64,000 nt of DNA from Cannabis sativa (GCF_029168945.1 NC_083605.1:74914969-74978968), one strand, 5' to 3'; shown: positions 37,451-49,214, numbered from the stretch's first letter. The notes: generated from the sequence alone by a model not told the origin. Numbers and translations are program-made.

Positions 37451-37851
37451 TGTTAGACTTTTATTTGGGCTTACATTAAATTTTATTGGTTTTATTAAAA
37501 CTTGGGTTGATTGGATAGTTCTTTGCTGTGTTAGCCCATATTGTTGGTGATCAATTGTTAATGGGCTTAGCATCTGTGAGTAAAGTCTAGGTGAAGCAGA
37601 AGTGTGGGCTTTTCTAGTTGACTGAAGCCTTTGATGAGCAGGCCCCCAACTAGGGTTTTGTAGCTAAGTCCCCTCCCTAACTCTATAAATACATATTGTC
37701 TCATCACAATTGTATACCTTTTGATAATCAGATAAAATAAACTGCTTCTGATTTAGAGATCTAGGGAGGAAGACTTAGTTGATAGTATTGCACTATCAAA
37801 TTGGAGTAACTGCTGTGGATCAATCAGAGATAATTGCTATGGATCAATCAG
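37451..37851 (+). mobile_element. Probable LTR fragment
   Basis: Starts TGTTAGACTT, has a plausible promoter CTCTATAAATAC (37681) and ends near GGATCAATCAG, where GCT(G/A)TGGATCAATCAG occurs twice. No primer site or coding region follows, so solo or truncated. Confidence 0.35.
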
Positions 37852-38199
37852 GTACACATACTCAATTATCATATACTACTATTGTGTTCTATGTTATATA
37901 CAAATAGATCTTGGGTTAATTGTTAATTTATATAACATATAGTACTTTCCAGTTTCTTGAGAAAATATAAATATGTTATGTTATATATTGAGTCCCTCTT
38001 GAGTTGAAATGAGTTATAAGTAAAAAAAAAAAAAAAATTGGTCCTAAGCTATAAAAATAAATAGTATTTTTAAAAACAATTACAGTATATTTTTTCAAAA
38101 GTATTTATTTTATTTGAGCTCCTAAAAAGAGTGAGTTCTAAGCACGGGCTTAACCAATCTATGCCTAAGGTCGGTTCTGGTTAAATATTGTAGCTAATT

Positions 38200-38530
38200 A
38201 CATGAATTAATTAACGAGTAAAATCATTTGAGACTAACTTAATTGGCCATGGGAATTGGAGGTACGTAAGAGTGTAAATGGATCGGGTCAAATTTGATCT
38301 GATCCGAATCAATTGTTGATCTGACCCGTTCTGCTCCTCTAAGTTACTTTTTTGGGTTGAATTTGGTCAAATCTAGATAATTTTCTATCAAATCGGGTTT
38401 GATACGATTCGAGCTTTGATAAGAGATTTGTTTGTTCAAATCGAAACTGCTCCATTGAATCAAGGCTCCCAATCCGACTTAGAAATCTGGATCATTTTTC
38501 CATGCCTAGAGAGGTACATGTGTGGGGAGG
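38200..38530. repeat. Repeat shared with 45175-45280
   Basis: TTTGAGAC, AATGGCCAT or ATTGGCCAT, GTAAGAGTGTAAAT and GATCGGGTCA occur in the same order and spacing in both places. The part from about 38273 has clustered GATCTGACCCG words like the Mutator-like MITEs. Confidence 0.5.
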
Positions 38531-38559
38531 ATCAAATCTATAACTATATATAAGATGCT

Positions 38560-38756
38560 CTGGGCCGGTGTTATGTTAATTTGGGCCTTAGGCAAAAATA
38601 AAAATTGGAACCCAGTACAACACATATTTACCATTAAAAGTATTATTATTTATTTTATTACTAACTATATTTAAATATTTTTTTCTGAGCGGTGGGCTTA
38701 AGGCGGCCACCTCCTTCGTCTCACCTCAGGGCCGGCCCTTAGATGCTTCAATCAAA
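38560..38756. mobile_element. Small GGGCCGGCCC-type element, decayed
   Basis: Left end CTGGGCCGGTGTT with GGGCCTTAGGC, right end CAGGGCCGGCCCTTAG. These are words of a non-autonomous element common in plant genomes. Interior is AT-rich and noncoding. Confidence 0.4.
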
Positions 38757-39065
38757 AAATTATCTAGAAAATTAAGCCTATATACCAAAATGTTTTCAAA
38801 TAATGATTAATTGAAAAAAGCATGTAATAAACACATTCTAAAATAATTTGCGAGCTACGTGGCAAATTTTAGTTGGTTAACAAGTTATTAGAAGAGGTAA
38901 TTAATAAGGTAATTAATCATAACTTATAATAAGATGATATATAATATTTATAACCCTAAAACTAACTGGAAACATAACTATTTTAGTTTCATATAATTAA
39001 ATACAAAACAAAAAAACTATCATTTTTATTATATATTAATCAAATATAACTTCACAATAAGTATA

Positions 39066-39276
39066 TATACCTGCAACCTCCTCCTTTCAACGGTGAATCC
39101 AGTGGTGTCTCAGTGCAAAAACAGGTCGGTAATCTTCAACTTCGGCGACTCTAACTCGGACACGGGTGGACCGGTGGCGGGACTCGGATTCTCAGTCAAC
39201 CTCCCCAATGGCCGTACGTTTTTCAACAGATCAACCGGTCGGTTGTCCGATGGACGCCTCATCATTGATTTTCTCT
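39066..39276 (+). pseudogene. GDSL esterase/lipase first-exon fragment
   Basis: An open stretch reads LLLSTVNPVVSQCKNR, then VIFNFGDSNSDTGG (block I with the catalytic Ser of the GDS motif), and STGRLSDGRLIIDFLC ending at a donor CTCT|GTAAGC. These are the first blocks of plant GDSL lipases. There is no ATG in frame, and blocks II-V with the catalytic Asp/His are absent downstream, so this is an isolated exon fragment. The GC content of the exon is far above the flanks. Confidence 0.88.
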
Positions 39277-39299
39277 GTAAGCTTAAGCCTAAGACATTT

Positions 39300-39627
39300 T
39301 ATTTATTTATTTTTAAAATAATTTAATTTAATTAATAAAAGATTATATAATATTTTCCCAAATCGACATGATCTTCTATATGTATAGTTTTGTGTGTCGG
39401 TAGCACCATGAAATTTGAGTTTGACGGTGGTTTTTATTTTGTTTTATTTTATTTTAATTGTGGTCGTGTCGTTTTCTTTTCCTGAAAGAAATTGAGATTT
39501 TTTTTTCTGAAAGAAACTTGGGCATTACTGATTTGCAGTCCTCCTTCAAAATTAAATGCCACCATAATTTAGCTTAACCTCTTCCAAAGACTCCTTCAAA
39601 AAGTTTACCTGGGGAAGAAAAGTTTTC

Positions 39628-39658
<31 letters not shown>

Positions 39659-42370
39659 TTGGCAACCATGAAAAGCCAAATTTGGTCATATAGATTTTTT
39701 TAGGAGAGATCAAATAAAATAAAATCAATATATAATACTATATGTTCAATCTCTCTCTATATTACTCTGTGAAAACAAAAGAGCAGATCTGAATGATATC
39801 TCAGATCCTCTTTTGGATTGGACTGAAAACTCGATTATGAGGTGAGTTTCTTTTTTGTTTTTGAATTAAATCTTTCATTCTTTTTAGATATTCATATGAG
39901 TTATGAATTTTAGAAATATCTTTTCGAACCCAAAATCTTTAATACCCTAAATTTTCTTGGCCGTGAGACCCCAATTTCTCCATAGGAGACGGATTTCTAA
40001 AACATAGTAACACTATTCCTCTAGTTTATATTATTTTATTTTTCATTTTTGTGTCACAGATTGTATATACATACAGTATGTGAATCTAGATAACACTAGT
40101 CCTTTAGTTTTAGATTCATTAAGATTGTTTGTAGTTGGTTTGTTTGGGAATTTATGCTGGTTTCTTTTTGAGTTATTGAAAGACCTATAGATTTTAGAAT
40201 TTTGGTTAAATGTTTGCACAGTGTGATGAAGTTTTTGAGTTAAATTTTTAAATTTAGTTTTGAGCCTGGGAGATCTCGGTCAGTGTCGTGTTGGGTTGAA
40301 GGCTGAAATGGTGGATAGTTGATTTCATCTTGTTGTTTGTTATTGATTTTGTTCTTTTTTGGGTGAGCTGATATAATGGGATATACTGGTAATTTTGTTA
40401 TAGGTTTGTTTTATATTGATTTTGTTCTATTTTGTGCCATTATTTATGGCTTTGGCGCCTTACAAGGCTTTAGCACCTATTATATGGTTGGGCCCCTAAT
40501 TATTTAGGATAGTTTGTTTAAATTTTCACGTTTTCCGGTATTGAATGTATAAGAAAATTTTGACAAAATAATATTTTAAAGTTAAAGTTATGCACTATAT
40601 AGATTTATTAGTCGGAATAAAAGGATTATTTGGGTTAAGGTATGAATTAAAGAATATTTTAAACTGAAATAATGTTTAAGAGGGTTTACTTTAAACGCTA
40701 ATTCCTATTAGCTATATTTTGGTTTATATTTTTTTAAGAATTTTCGTGTTTGAAATTTTAGTATTCAGATTTTAATATTATAATTAATTAAATAAATTGA
40801 AGAATAAGAATCTTGAGGATCTTGTAATAAAGGGAGGTGTTAATACAAATGGTCTAATGAAAATATATTGCTTCAGATATATTTGGGAATATTTGGGAAG
40901 TCAAATTATTATGGAATTTTGGTTTGTTATCAATATTATGGGAATGTACCAAAATTATTACATTATTTGTATTTTTAAATAATTTCTGGATGAGTGGTAT
41001 TAGCTTTTTTGATGGAAGAAATGGAAGTACAAATTTGATGGATAAGCTGCGTCATTATTATGGCTTTGGTGCCTTTCAAGGTTTTCGCGCCTGATTTATG
41101 GCTGGCGCCTAATTATTTAGGGTAATTTGGTTAAAATTACAAGATATCATTAATTATAAAAATATTATAAAATTTAATAGCTAACAATTATGGTATGTAA
41201 TTATGAGATTATTGGCTTATTAGCTTATTATGGATAAAATAATATTAATTTTGGCTAGATAAATTATAAATATGAGTTTATTATAGATAACATAATATTA
41301 TAAATAACATAATATTAATTTTGGTATATAAATTATAAATGTGGGATTTTGTAATTAATTGGAGGTAGTAACATTTATTGTGAATTGAGAATATTTTATT
41401 TTCTTTTATTTTTATTTTGGAAAGATATTGAAATTAATGGGAAGTAAATGCTAATGAAGTATTGAGATTATTGCCTTATTAGTTGTATAGGAAGATACTA
41501 ATATTAATGGTTTTTATAATAATTTGAATGGTATAATAATTAGGAGGTCATTTTTTAAATAATAAATAAGGAATCATTATGTCATATTATTGAATTGGAT
41601 TAATTAATATTAATTTAATATTATTAATTAAATGTATGATTAAGAGGTATTAGGAAAAAGGTATTTTTGAATGTGAAGAGTACAATCTTAAGTTTTAAGG
41701 ATATTAATACAATTTTGGTTTAATTTAGGCTGAATAAAGATTATAGATACCATGTTTTACGCTATAAATAAAATAATAAACAATTTGACTTATTAAGAAT
41801 TTTAACATGTTTTAGTCTAAAAATAAGTAATACTTTTAAGAAATAAATGAAAGAATTAGTATATAATATTTTGAATATTTAAGGAATAATGGGTATTAAA
41901 AGAAAATTTTATTTATGTTTGTCTTTAAAAGGGTAAAGGTAAGGAATAGGGATCCTATGAAGGTTATGAAGTAGAATGCTATAATTTAGTTATTACTAGC
42001 CAAAGGGTACTCCCTTTGGTTAGTTCTAGTATTTTATAGGGAGATCTAGTTGCTTAGTCTTGGTGGTTAGTTGATTCTATTTAGTTTGAATAATTTTCTA
42101 ATTAAAGTTTTATTCTGTTTTTTGATATTTTTCAGGTAGAACTTTAGTATTTTATTGAGTTGGGAGCGTTGTTGGAAGATGTTATAGCTTTATTGTCTAA
42201 ATTTCCGGGGGCAGTTTTGTCCCATGGGGCTCGCTCTAAGATTTTAGCGGCCTATGGTTGGCAAAGCATGCTCTGCGGTTAGACGATGAGCTATCCTGGT
42301 TCGAGGAGGTTCCAGCGCCGATGGCGGACGTGGACGTCGTAAATTCAAGAGTGATTTTAATCACTTTGTC
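39300..42370 (+). other. Unclassified, possibly retroposed noncoding segment
   Basis: No protein frame. It has leader-like sequence (39760-39850), intron-like T-rich tracts, a duplicated block (TTATGGCTTTGG, GGCGCCT, CCTAATTATTTAGG; 40445-40520 and 41055-41130) and a GC-rich 3' end (42170-42360) finishing in a short hairpin AGTGATTTTAATCACT just before a 29-A run. It may be a retroposed transcript or an unknown LINE-like element. Confidence 0.35.

Positions 42371-42399
<29 letters not shown>
42371..42399 (+). repeat. 29-nt poly(A) tract
   Basis: Directly follows a GC-rich block and a hairpin. It is followed by ATACAAAACAAAA, which also occurs at 39001-39013. Confidence 0.9.
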
Positions 42400-42405
<6 letters not shown>

Positions 42406-42842
42406 ACAAAATGTATTTACATTAATAATTTTATTTTGATAAATATATAACAGATTATGAAAATTGATTTGAAGATGAAGACCTTATATATTTCTGCCTG
42501 GAATTGCTGAAACCAAAAGCACTATATATAGTCCAAATAATTCTTGACAAGTTGATCAAGTACTTTAATTAATTAATATTAATTATATAAATAAATAATA
42601 TATATTCGAGAAACGTGTGCATGTAAATAAAATGCCAATAAACGCCTACAAACACAGGACTGTCATTAATAATACCCACAGAGCAATGAAAAAAGAAATT
42701 AAAGAAGAAAAAAGTACATCTTTATAAGTTTGAGTGACAAAACAAAATATCATATCAACATCAATTACAATACTATAGTTTAAAGAAAAATGTGGGGTGT
42801 TCAAATTTTTGTGAAATTTAATATTATTATCGATATAATTTA

Positions 42843-43274
42843 TGTGACAGACAGTAGTCTCGTGATCCGTAACGAAAAATACCAGGTAAGCTGTGCAATC
42901 CCACACCGCCTAGAGAAGGTCAAGTGGGATGATTCTGAGATTGTGTAGGTATGAGACTACACAGTTGAATAGAACTTAAATGGATTGATTGGTATACTAC
43001 CTATATTAACAATATGCATCTTATTTTTCGGTAGCCTATGAAAGAACTCCACCGGTTAAGCGTGCTTGACTTGGGGTAATTTCAGGATGGGTGATCTCTT
43101 GGAAAATTTTCTCGGAAAGCATGCGAGTGAGGACAAAACACGCCGGATCTCGTGTTGGTTTGTAGGGTCAGTTGTCATCAGTCCATGAAGCAGCCAGAGT
43201 GACGTACTCGTGTATAAGAGTCATTATTATGTGGGTGTACAAGCTCAATGAAGATTTGAAGCGGTAGCGTTACA
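42843..43274 (+). mobile_element. Cassandra solo LTR, plus orientation
   Basis: 432 bp from TGTGACAG to GTTACA, the opposite orientation to the other Cassandra copies. 5S-like boxes GGTTAAGCGTGCTTG and AGGATGGGTGATCTC read on the plus strand. Flanks ATTTA and ATATA are an imperfect duplication, so this copy is older than those at 20308 and 49215. Confidence 0.88.
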
Positions 43275-43554
43275 ATATAATATCGAGTCTTACTTATTTT
43301 ATTGTAATAAAGAATATAGAAAATTTACTAACTAATTATAAAACGCTAGCTAGTCATCTTGATGCCCCATGCTCTTATTTAAATCTACCTTTGAATGATA
43401 TAATATTCGTATCAAGACTTAAATAATTTACAAATAAATATCAAACTCAAACCAGCATGACCCCTTTATTAATGGTATCAAAACTCAAAAATTTCACAAA
43501 TTTATATATAAATTAAACGTGTTGAATTAACACAACCCTGTGTAATCTGTTAAA

Positions 43555-43938
43555 GTTAATTTAGATTTTTACCTTTTGAACTTTGATATATACTAATTTA
43601 TGTTTTTTAAATTTTTCAGGTCGTTAAATTTTTTTTTCGAACTATTGAGATTGTTAGATTTAAAAATTTTTGCCTAATTTTACTGAAGAAAGTCTGACGT
43701 GGATGAAAATTTCGAGAATAAAATTTAATATATGTTAAAGTTCAGAATTAATCATGATTTAGTAGATATCTAAAGTTAATTATGAGCACAATTTAATATA
43801 TGAACAATCGTCACATTGACAAAATTGATAAAAATTCTTAAATCCAATAATTTTAATAATTTAAGGAAATTTTAAATGACTTAAAAAGTTTAAAAAACAT
43901 AATTAAATACATGTTAATGTTTAAAAATCCTAATTAAC
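43555..43938. mobile_element. Foldback MITE, second copy of the 2938 family
   Basis: Same arms (CTTTGATATATACTAATTTA, GAACTATTGAGATTGTTAG left; CATGTTAATGTTTAAAAATC right) and bounded by GTTAATTTAG and CCTAATTAAC. More decayed than the copy at 2938. Confidence 0.7.
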
Positions 43939-44004
43939 CTATTTATTGGCTCAAATTATCAACATCATTAACTTGTTTATATTATGACAAGTTTAATATT
44001 TTTG

Positions 44005-44128
44005 CTACACGTTAATTATGAATCATTTAACATAAGTTTTACATGTAACAAGTAACAACTGTAAGTCTACACGTTAATTATGAATCATTTAACATAAGTT
44101 TTACATGTAACAAGTAACAACTGTAAGT
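44005..44128. repeat. Perfect 62-bp tandem duplication
   Basis: 44005-44066 and 44067-44128 are identical, each starting CTACACGTTAATTATG and ending CAACTGTAAGT. Identity implies a recent event. Confidence 0.95.
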
Positions 44129-44148
44129 ATAAATGTATATTTTTTAAA

Positions 44149-44484
44149 AGAATAATTTGTGACATAAATACTTAAATTTAACTCACAGTTTTAAATAAAT
44201 ACTTAAGTTTAATTTTTAGCGATAATAATACTTAAATTATATTTCTAGAACTTCTGTAGATTATACCTAAATGTTAAGTGTTAAATAAATTGTCACGTGA
44301 TAATTTTTGATTGGTCTACGTCATTAAATTTTTTTTTGAAAAAAAAAATAGTTTAGATATATCAATAAAAAAATGACACACATAAATAATAATTTGACAT
44401 TTAATTATTGCTAAAAATAATTTAAATATTTATTTGTATAATAAGTTAAAAACTTATATATCTATGCAATAAATTACTATTCTC
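44149..44484. mobile_element. Foldback MITE, third family, copy b
   Basis: GAATAATTTGTGACATAAATA on the left pairs with the right end near ATTACTATTCTC. Internal AATACTTAAATTATATTTCTA and CACGTGATAATTTTTGATTGG match the copy at 50358-50732. Confidence 0.65.
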
Positions 44485-44642
44485 ATAAATATCAACTTAC
44501 AAAATAATCTAAACTCGTATAAAAAAAAAAAAAATCAAAACTCCTTTATTTGACTCATTTTGATGCTCCTAGCTATCACTGCTGTCTCTCTCTCTTCTTG
44601 TTTTTTTTTTTTCTTTTTATTTGACTTAAAAATCTATATATT

Positions 44643-44912
44643 CAGTGGCGGACCCAGAATTTAAAGTGAGGGGGGGCGTAAATAAATTTAAAAAAAAAAT
44701 ATAAAGTGTAGTTAGTGGGATTTGAACCTTCACCCTCTAACGTATTTACCAACTACCTTAACCATTACACCAAGGTTACTATTATGTCTATAAATATCAT
44801 CTTTTAATACAAATAGATGCTGTAACTAATTAAAATACATATACATTTTTTTCTCGATTTTTTTTTTAGGGGGGCGACTGCCCCCCCTCGCTACAATGTG
44901 GGTCCGCCCCTG
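44643..44912. mobile_element. GTGGCGGACCC element with internal tRNA-like promoter
   Basis: Ends CAGTGGCGGACCCAG and GGGTCCGCCCCTG are inverted. On the minus strand the interior has an A-box-like TTGGTGTAATGGTTAAGG (about 44773-44756) and B-box AAGGTTCAAATCCC (44730-44717). Poly-G/C runs flank the core. It may be a SINE-related or composite element. Confidence 0.55.
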
Positions 44913-45278
44913 TATATATAGCATTAGTAAATCAAATTAATGAAAATTAAAGAGAATTAATATACACAATAATATATATAACATTATTAAATCAAAGCAA
45001 CTGCAGGCTGGACATTAATTAATGATAATAAATATTCAAAGTAGACTAAGTATAATAGTGCTACTTGAATATATTAAATACATAATAATAACACTATATA
45101 TTAAATAATAGTTTACCCCTTTTAAGGTAACAAAATCAAAATTAATTATAAAACTACTTTAGCTACCCCTTTAAGGTAACAAATTAATTAATTTGAGACG
45201 AGTTCAAATGGCCATAAGAACGGAGATTTGTAAGAGTGTAAATAGATCGGGTCAGATTTAATCTGACTATAAACAGAT

Positions 45279-45740
45279 TCATTTAAGTTCTTGATTTTTC
45301 TCCACCAACCTCACTTCTTTGGCAGATCTAAGCACATTGGCCTAATAAGAAGAAAAATGAAAATTTTTACATATTTTTTTATAATTGAAAAATATAAAGA
45401 TAAAAATATATACCTGTTGTTCAGTGATCTCAGCTGAAAATCCATCAACAATAACAAGAGACAATATTTTCTTGTAGGAACCAGGCTCAAGAGTCCTTGC
45501 TAATATCTCATCATGTTTTTGGCTAAGGTATAAATCAAGCTCATTTGTTTCCTTCTTCCCTCTAATAAATATATATATATAAACACAAATTAAATCTCAT
45601 CTATATATATAATAATAACATAGTAAAATGTGATGATTATTATATGTATAGACTTACTTATTATCAGCTCGAAGGCGCTCATATTCAGGATCATAGTTCA
45701 TGAAAACAAAGTATGACTCAGTTTTTGTATTACTTCCCAT
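45279..45740 (-). CDS. Stand-alone subtilase propeptide (inhibitor I9) protein, three exons
   Basis: Exons on the minus strand: 45740-45658, 45561-45414, 45341-45279; GT-AG introns, open frame, 97 residues. It starts MGSNTKTESYFVFMNYDPEY, a beta strand of the YIV type, then LYLSQKHDEILARTLEPGSY, ILSLVIVDGFSAEITEQQ and VLRSAKEVRLVEKNQELK. This is the order of the I9 propeptide of SBT2-type subtilases (YARHLERKHD, SYKKLYSYKH, INGFAAHVSPEQ in the family). No signal peptide and no protease domain follow; TGA comes right after. A TATA-rich stretch lies 60-90 bases upstream. It may be a free inhibitor or chaperone like Arabidopsis SPI-1, or a 3'-truncated subtilase gene cut by the repeat at 45175-45280. 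Sequence match is clear; function is open. Confidence 0.8.
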
Positions 45741-46106
45741 TTATATATATATGATTTATACTCTGATATATAATATCTCTCTCTCTTTTTTACTTTCCCA
45801 GCTCTCTATATTTATATGTATATATATAGCTCCTTATTTGATTTATATATTAACTATATATATACTGGCTAAGCTCTAGTACTCTAGGGTGTATGATGAT
45901 ATATATATATGGTGATTGTATATATATATATAATAAAGTGTTTTGAAAAAGTCTTGTTCTACCTTTGAAGAATAGGTAATAATATAAGGCCCCACAATTG
46001 TGTCCATTATTATAAACGATAAATATATATAATGTTGTATGTGAATTGAAAAATCAATGGTTAATTACAAATATTACACTTGATGAAACTCAAAATATAT
46101 ATAAAA
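45741..46106 (-). promoter_or_regulatory. Upstream region of the propeptide gene
   Basis: Minus-strand TATATATACATATAAATATA around 45830-45810 could serve as TATA box, followed by a GA-rich leader near 45790-45776. The whole region is AT-rich, so the assignment is weak. Confidence 0.35.
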
Positions 46107-47011
46107 GAAATTTGGTTTAATATGTTTAAATGTAAAATATAGTATTATAGTATTGTTTTTATATACCACTCAATTGAAAATAGTATATTTATATTTTTAA
46201 TATCTATTTCTCTCAAAAAGTATCCTTATATTTCAAAAAAAATTCTCTCTCTAACTCTCTCAGTCTAACCCTCTCACTCTCAGGCGTTGAACCTCGACTT
46301 AGAATCCCTGCCGTTGAACACACAAACCCAGAACTCTGGTTGCAAGTCCCCGTCGTCGTTTTCTCTTACGACCTCTCTCGTTTTTTTGCATTTTTTCTCC
46401 TAGTTTTCTAATTTTTTGCAATATTGCAATATTTAGCGCTATTTAGCGATGTATTTGTAATGATAAACTAAATCTAAAATTAGGAATAAAGTTTAGTGAT
46501 GATTAGAGATATTTAGCAATATTTTGCGTATTTAGCAATGTTTAGCAATAATATTAACGATATATTTCTAATATGAGACTAAAAAATGCAAAGCACATCA
46601 CTAAATATTGCTAATCATCGTGAAACATTGAGAGTGATTTCGTGACATTTAGTGATATGTTTGGCGATATTGTGAATTAGAGACATTTAGCGATGTTTCG
46701 CGATAGAGTGAAATCTAACGATATTTCACGACATCATGAAAACTAGAAAAAAAAAATCAAAACACGAGCGAGTTGAGAACTCCAGCGATGGGTAGGAATT
46801 TAGGGAATTTTGAGGTCTCGTGAATTTTGGGGCTTTTGTGTGGAGACAACAAGACTTAGTTAGAGTGAGAGAGTTAGAGAGATGTGCTTTTTTGAAATGT
46901 AAGGGTATTTTTAAGAGGAAAAGATATTAAAAGTATAAGTGTGTTTTATTTTTAATTGGGTGGTATATTAAAAAGCTATGTTTTATATTTAAGCATGTTA
47001 AACTAAATTTC
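46107..47011. mobile_element. Long-TIR element (about 130-bp ends), possibly gene-capturing
   Basis: The left end (GAAATTTGGTTTAATATG, ATATACCACTCAATTGAAAA) is mirrored at the right (TAATTGGGTGGTATATTA, GCATGTTAAACTAAATTTC). Inside are CT-rich leader-like sequence, a GC-richer block (46280-46375) and many TTTAGCGAT or TTCACGA words (46430-46740). No transposase. Confidence 0.7.
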
Positions 47012-49095
47012 TCAAATAAAATCTGTAATAAACTAAAAGGGTTCCGTTATTGAACCCTTGTTTGTTTCGGTATCCGAAAGAATTTTATAATCTATGTTTT
47101 TTTCATAGTCGTATATATTGCAGTCATTTAAGACATCAGTTGTATATATTGCAGTCATTTAAGACATCTTATAAAATTTTAAGAAATTTGAAGAAAAAAA
47201 AATAACATGCTGAAAAACATAGTTCAAACAGTTTGTTGCACGTGTGACTCTTTTATTTTATACTTGTATAAAATACACTGTTTTTGGCATGTTAATTTTT
47301 TTTTAATTTTTCAAAATTTTACGAGATGTCTTAAATAACTACAATATAGACTACTATGAAGAAAAAAAAAATAGACTAAAACATTCTCCTAAATACTAAA
47401 ATAGATAGGAAGTACATCAGTACATCTTTTTGCGTCTTTTAAAGGATGCATATATTGTATAATTTTCCTAACCTTTATTATTTATATAATAAAATAGTAA
47501 ATAATAGTATAAATACCTTAAATTTTAAATTTGTAAGTAGTATAAATTTATTATTTTTTAACAGAATAAATACTTAATATTAGTAAACTTGTAATATTTA
47601 TCTAATTTTGTCATCAAAATGGAATATGTACTAACAAAATCAAAACAATTTTATAAATAGTAGATACTTTTACTACTAAAAAATGATTGATTTATATTAT
47701 ACTAATTACTTATACCACAATTATGTCTATAATAAATAAATATAACACCCAAAGAATAGGTTACAGAGGCCTTTTTAATTTGGTTAGGAAAGTCAACATT
47801 ATAATTAATTTGCTAATTGGTTTATAATTATTTTAATAAATCTTGATGTTGACCAAGACCAAAGAGATCGAGAGATATACATTTTTTTTTTTAGAAAAAT
47901 GAATAAATAAATATAATACTACACAAATTTTCAGAGTATGATGACCAATTAAAAGACTATACGTACGTACATATACATATACATATATCATATTACATTA
48001 TATATTAATGTATATATGAAAATAAAATATAGAATTATAGATCAGGGAGATATGTTTAATAATACAACTATATATGTTGACTTCAAAGTCAAGATGCAGT
48101 GTTTTAGACTTGAGTAGAAAAATGGATTAATTATTACTTAATTAATTAAGAGTTAGTAATTATATATATTCATACTAATCAGTCGGCTGCACATGATTCC
48201 AAATTTCCAATTTTGCTGTTGGAGAAATTGTGATCATATTAATATATACATACATGGATGTATTGTGTCTTATATAAAAAATAAATTTGTTGGAACTTTA
48301 TATATATTATATAAAAATAGATGATATTTTAAAACATTATTAAAGAAAAATGAGAGAATTATAAATTTTATGAGTTTTTATATTTATTCATATAAAAATA
48401 TAAATTTTTTTCAAAAAAATTATTTTATGCAAAAAAAAAAAATTAAAAAATATGAAAAAAAAAACCCAAATAAAGGTAATTAGGTACATTTAACTGTAAG
48501 GAGAATAATCAGTTACCTTATATTGTTTTAACTTTTTTCTAAAAAAAATTCCATAAAATAATTTTTTTTAGGAAAAAATTATACATTTTTATAAATATAT
48601 AACCTAAACCCATAAAAATAAAAATTCCCTAAGAAAATATATGTATTTTTTAAAATAACTAATTTTCTTATTTGGATAACATGCATTAGCAAGTGAAATT
48701 AATTAATGAGTACGTATTTTCATACTACGTACAACACGAATTATTTAACTTTTATTATTATAATCGATCAGGTCTATAATTAGAAAATATTACATAATTT
48801 ATTTTTTAAAACAAAATTAAATGAACTTCTCATTAAATAGGCAAAAATCTAAGAAACAAGTGAAAGACTCACAATTAATGTATGATTCAAGATAAAAGTA
48901 ATTTTAGCAAGATTACGATCTATGGTATTTTCAGAACAATTACAGTGTTAAAAACGAATGACATGAACATATATATATGTAGAATATCAATGAAAATATT
49001 ACATTAATTAGTCTAAACCCCCTTTAAAAAAACAAATATTTATTGCATGTATAGAGATTCTATTTTTTTTAAGCATTTATATATTACTATGCATA
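47012..49095. other. AT-rich intergenic region
   Basis: Holds a two-unit 31-bp tandem repeat (47107-47137 and 47138-47168, one mismatch) and long A/T runs. No gene or bounded element. Confidence 0.5.
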
Positions 49096-49190
49096 ACTTG
49101 AAACTCGAATCCAGGTCTTCCAATATATACCATCTTATAGCCACTTGAGCTAGTCTTAAGTGGTATAGAGGCCCGACCCTTGGCATATAT
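49096..49190 (-). mobile_element. tRNA-derived SINE head
   Basis: On the minus strand, GACTAGCTCAAGTGGCTATA (A-box, 49155-49136) and GACCTGGATTCGAGTTTC (B-box, 49117-49100). Just upstream of the complete Cassandra element; body and tail not delimited. Confidence 0.5.
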
Positions 49191-49214
49191 AAACGGATTA
49201 GATTTGTGTTTATG

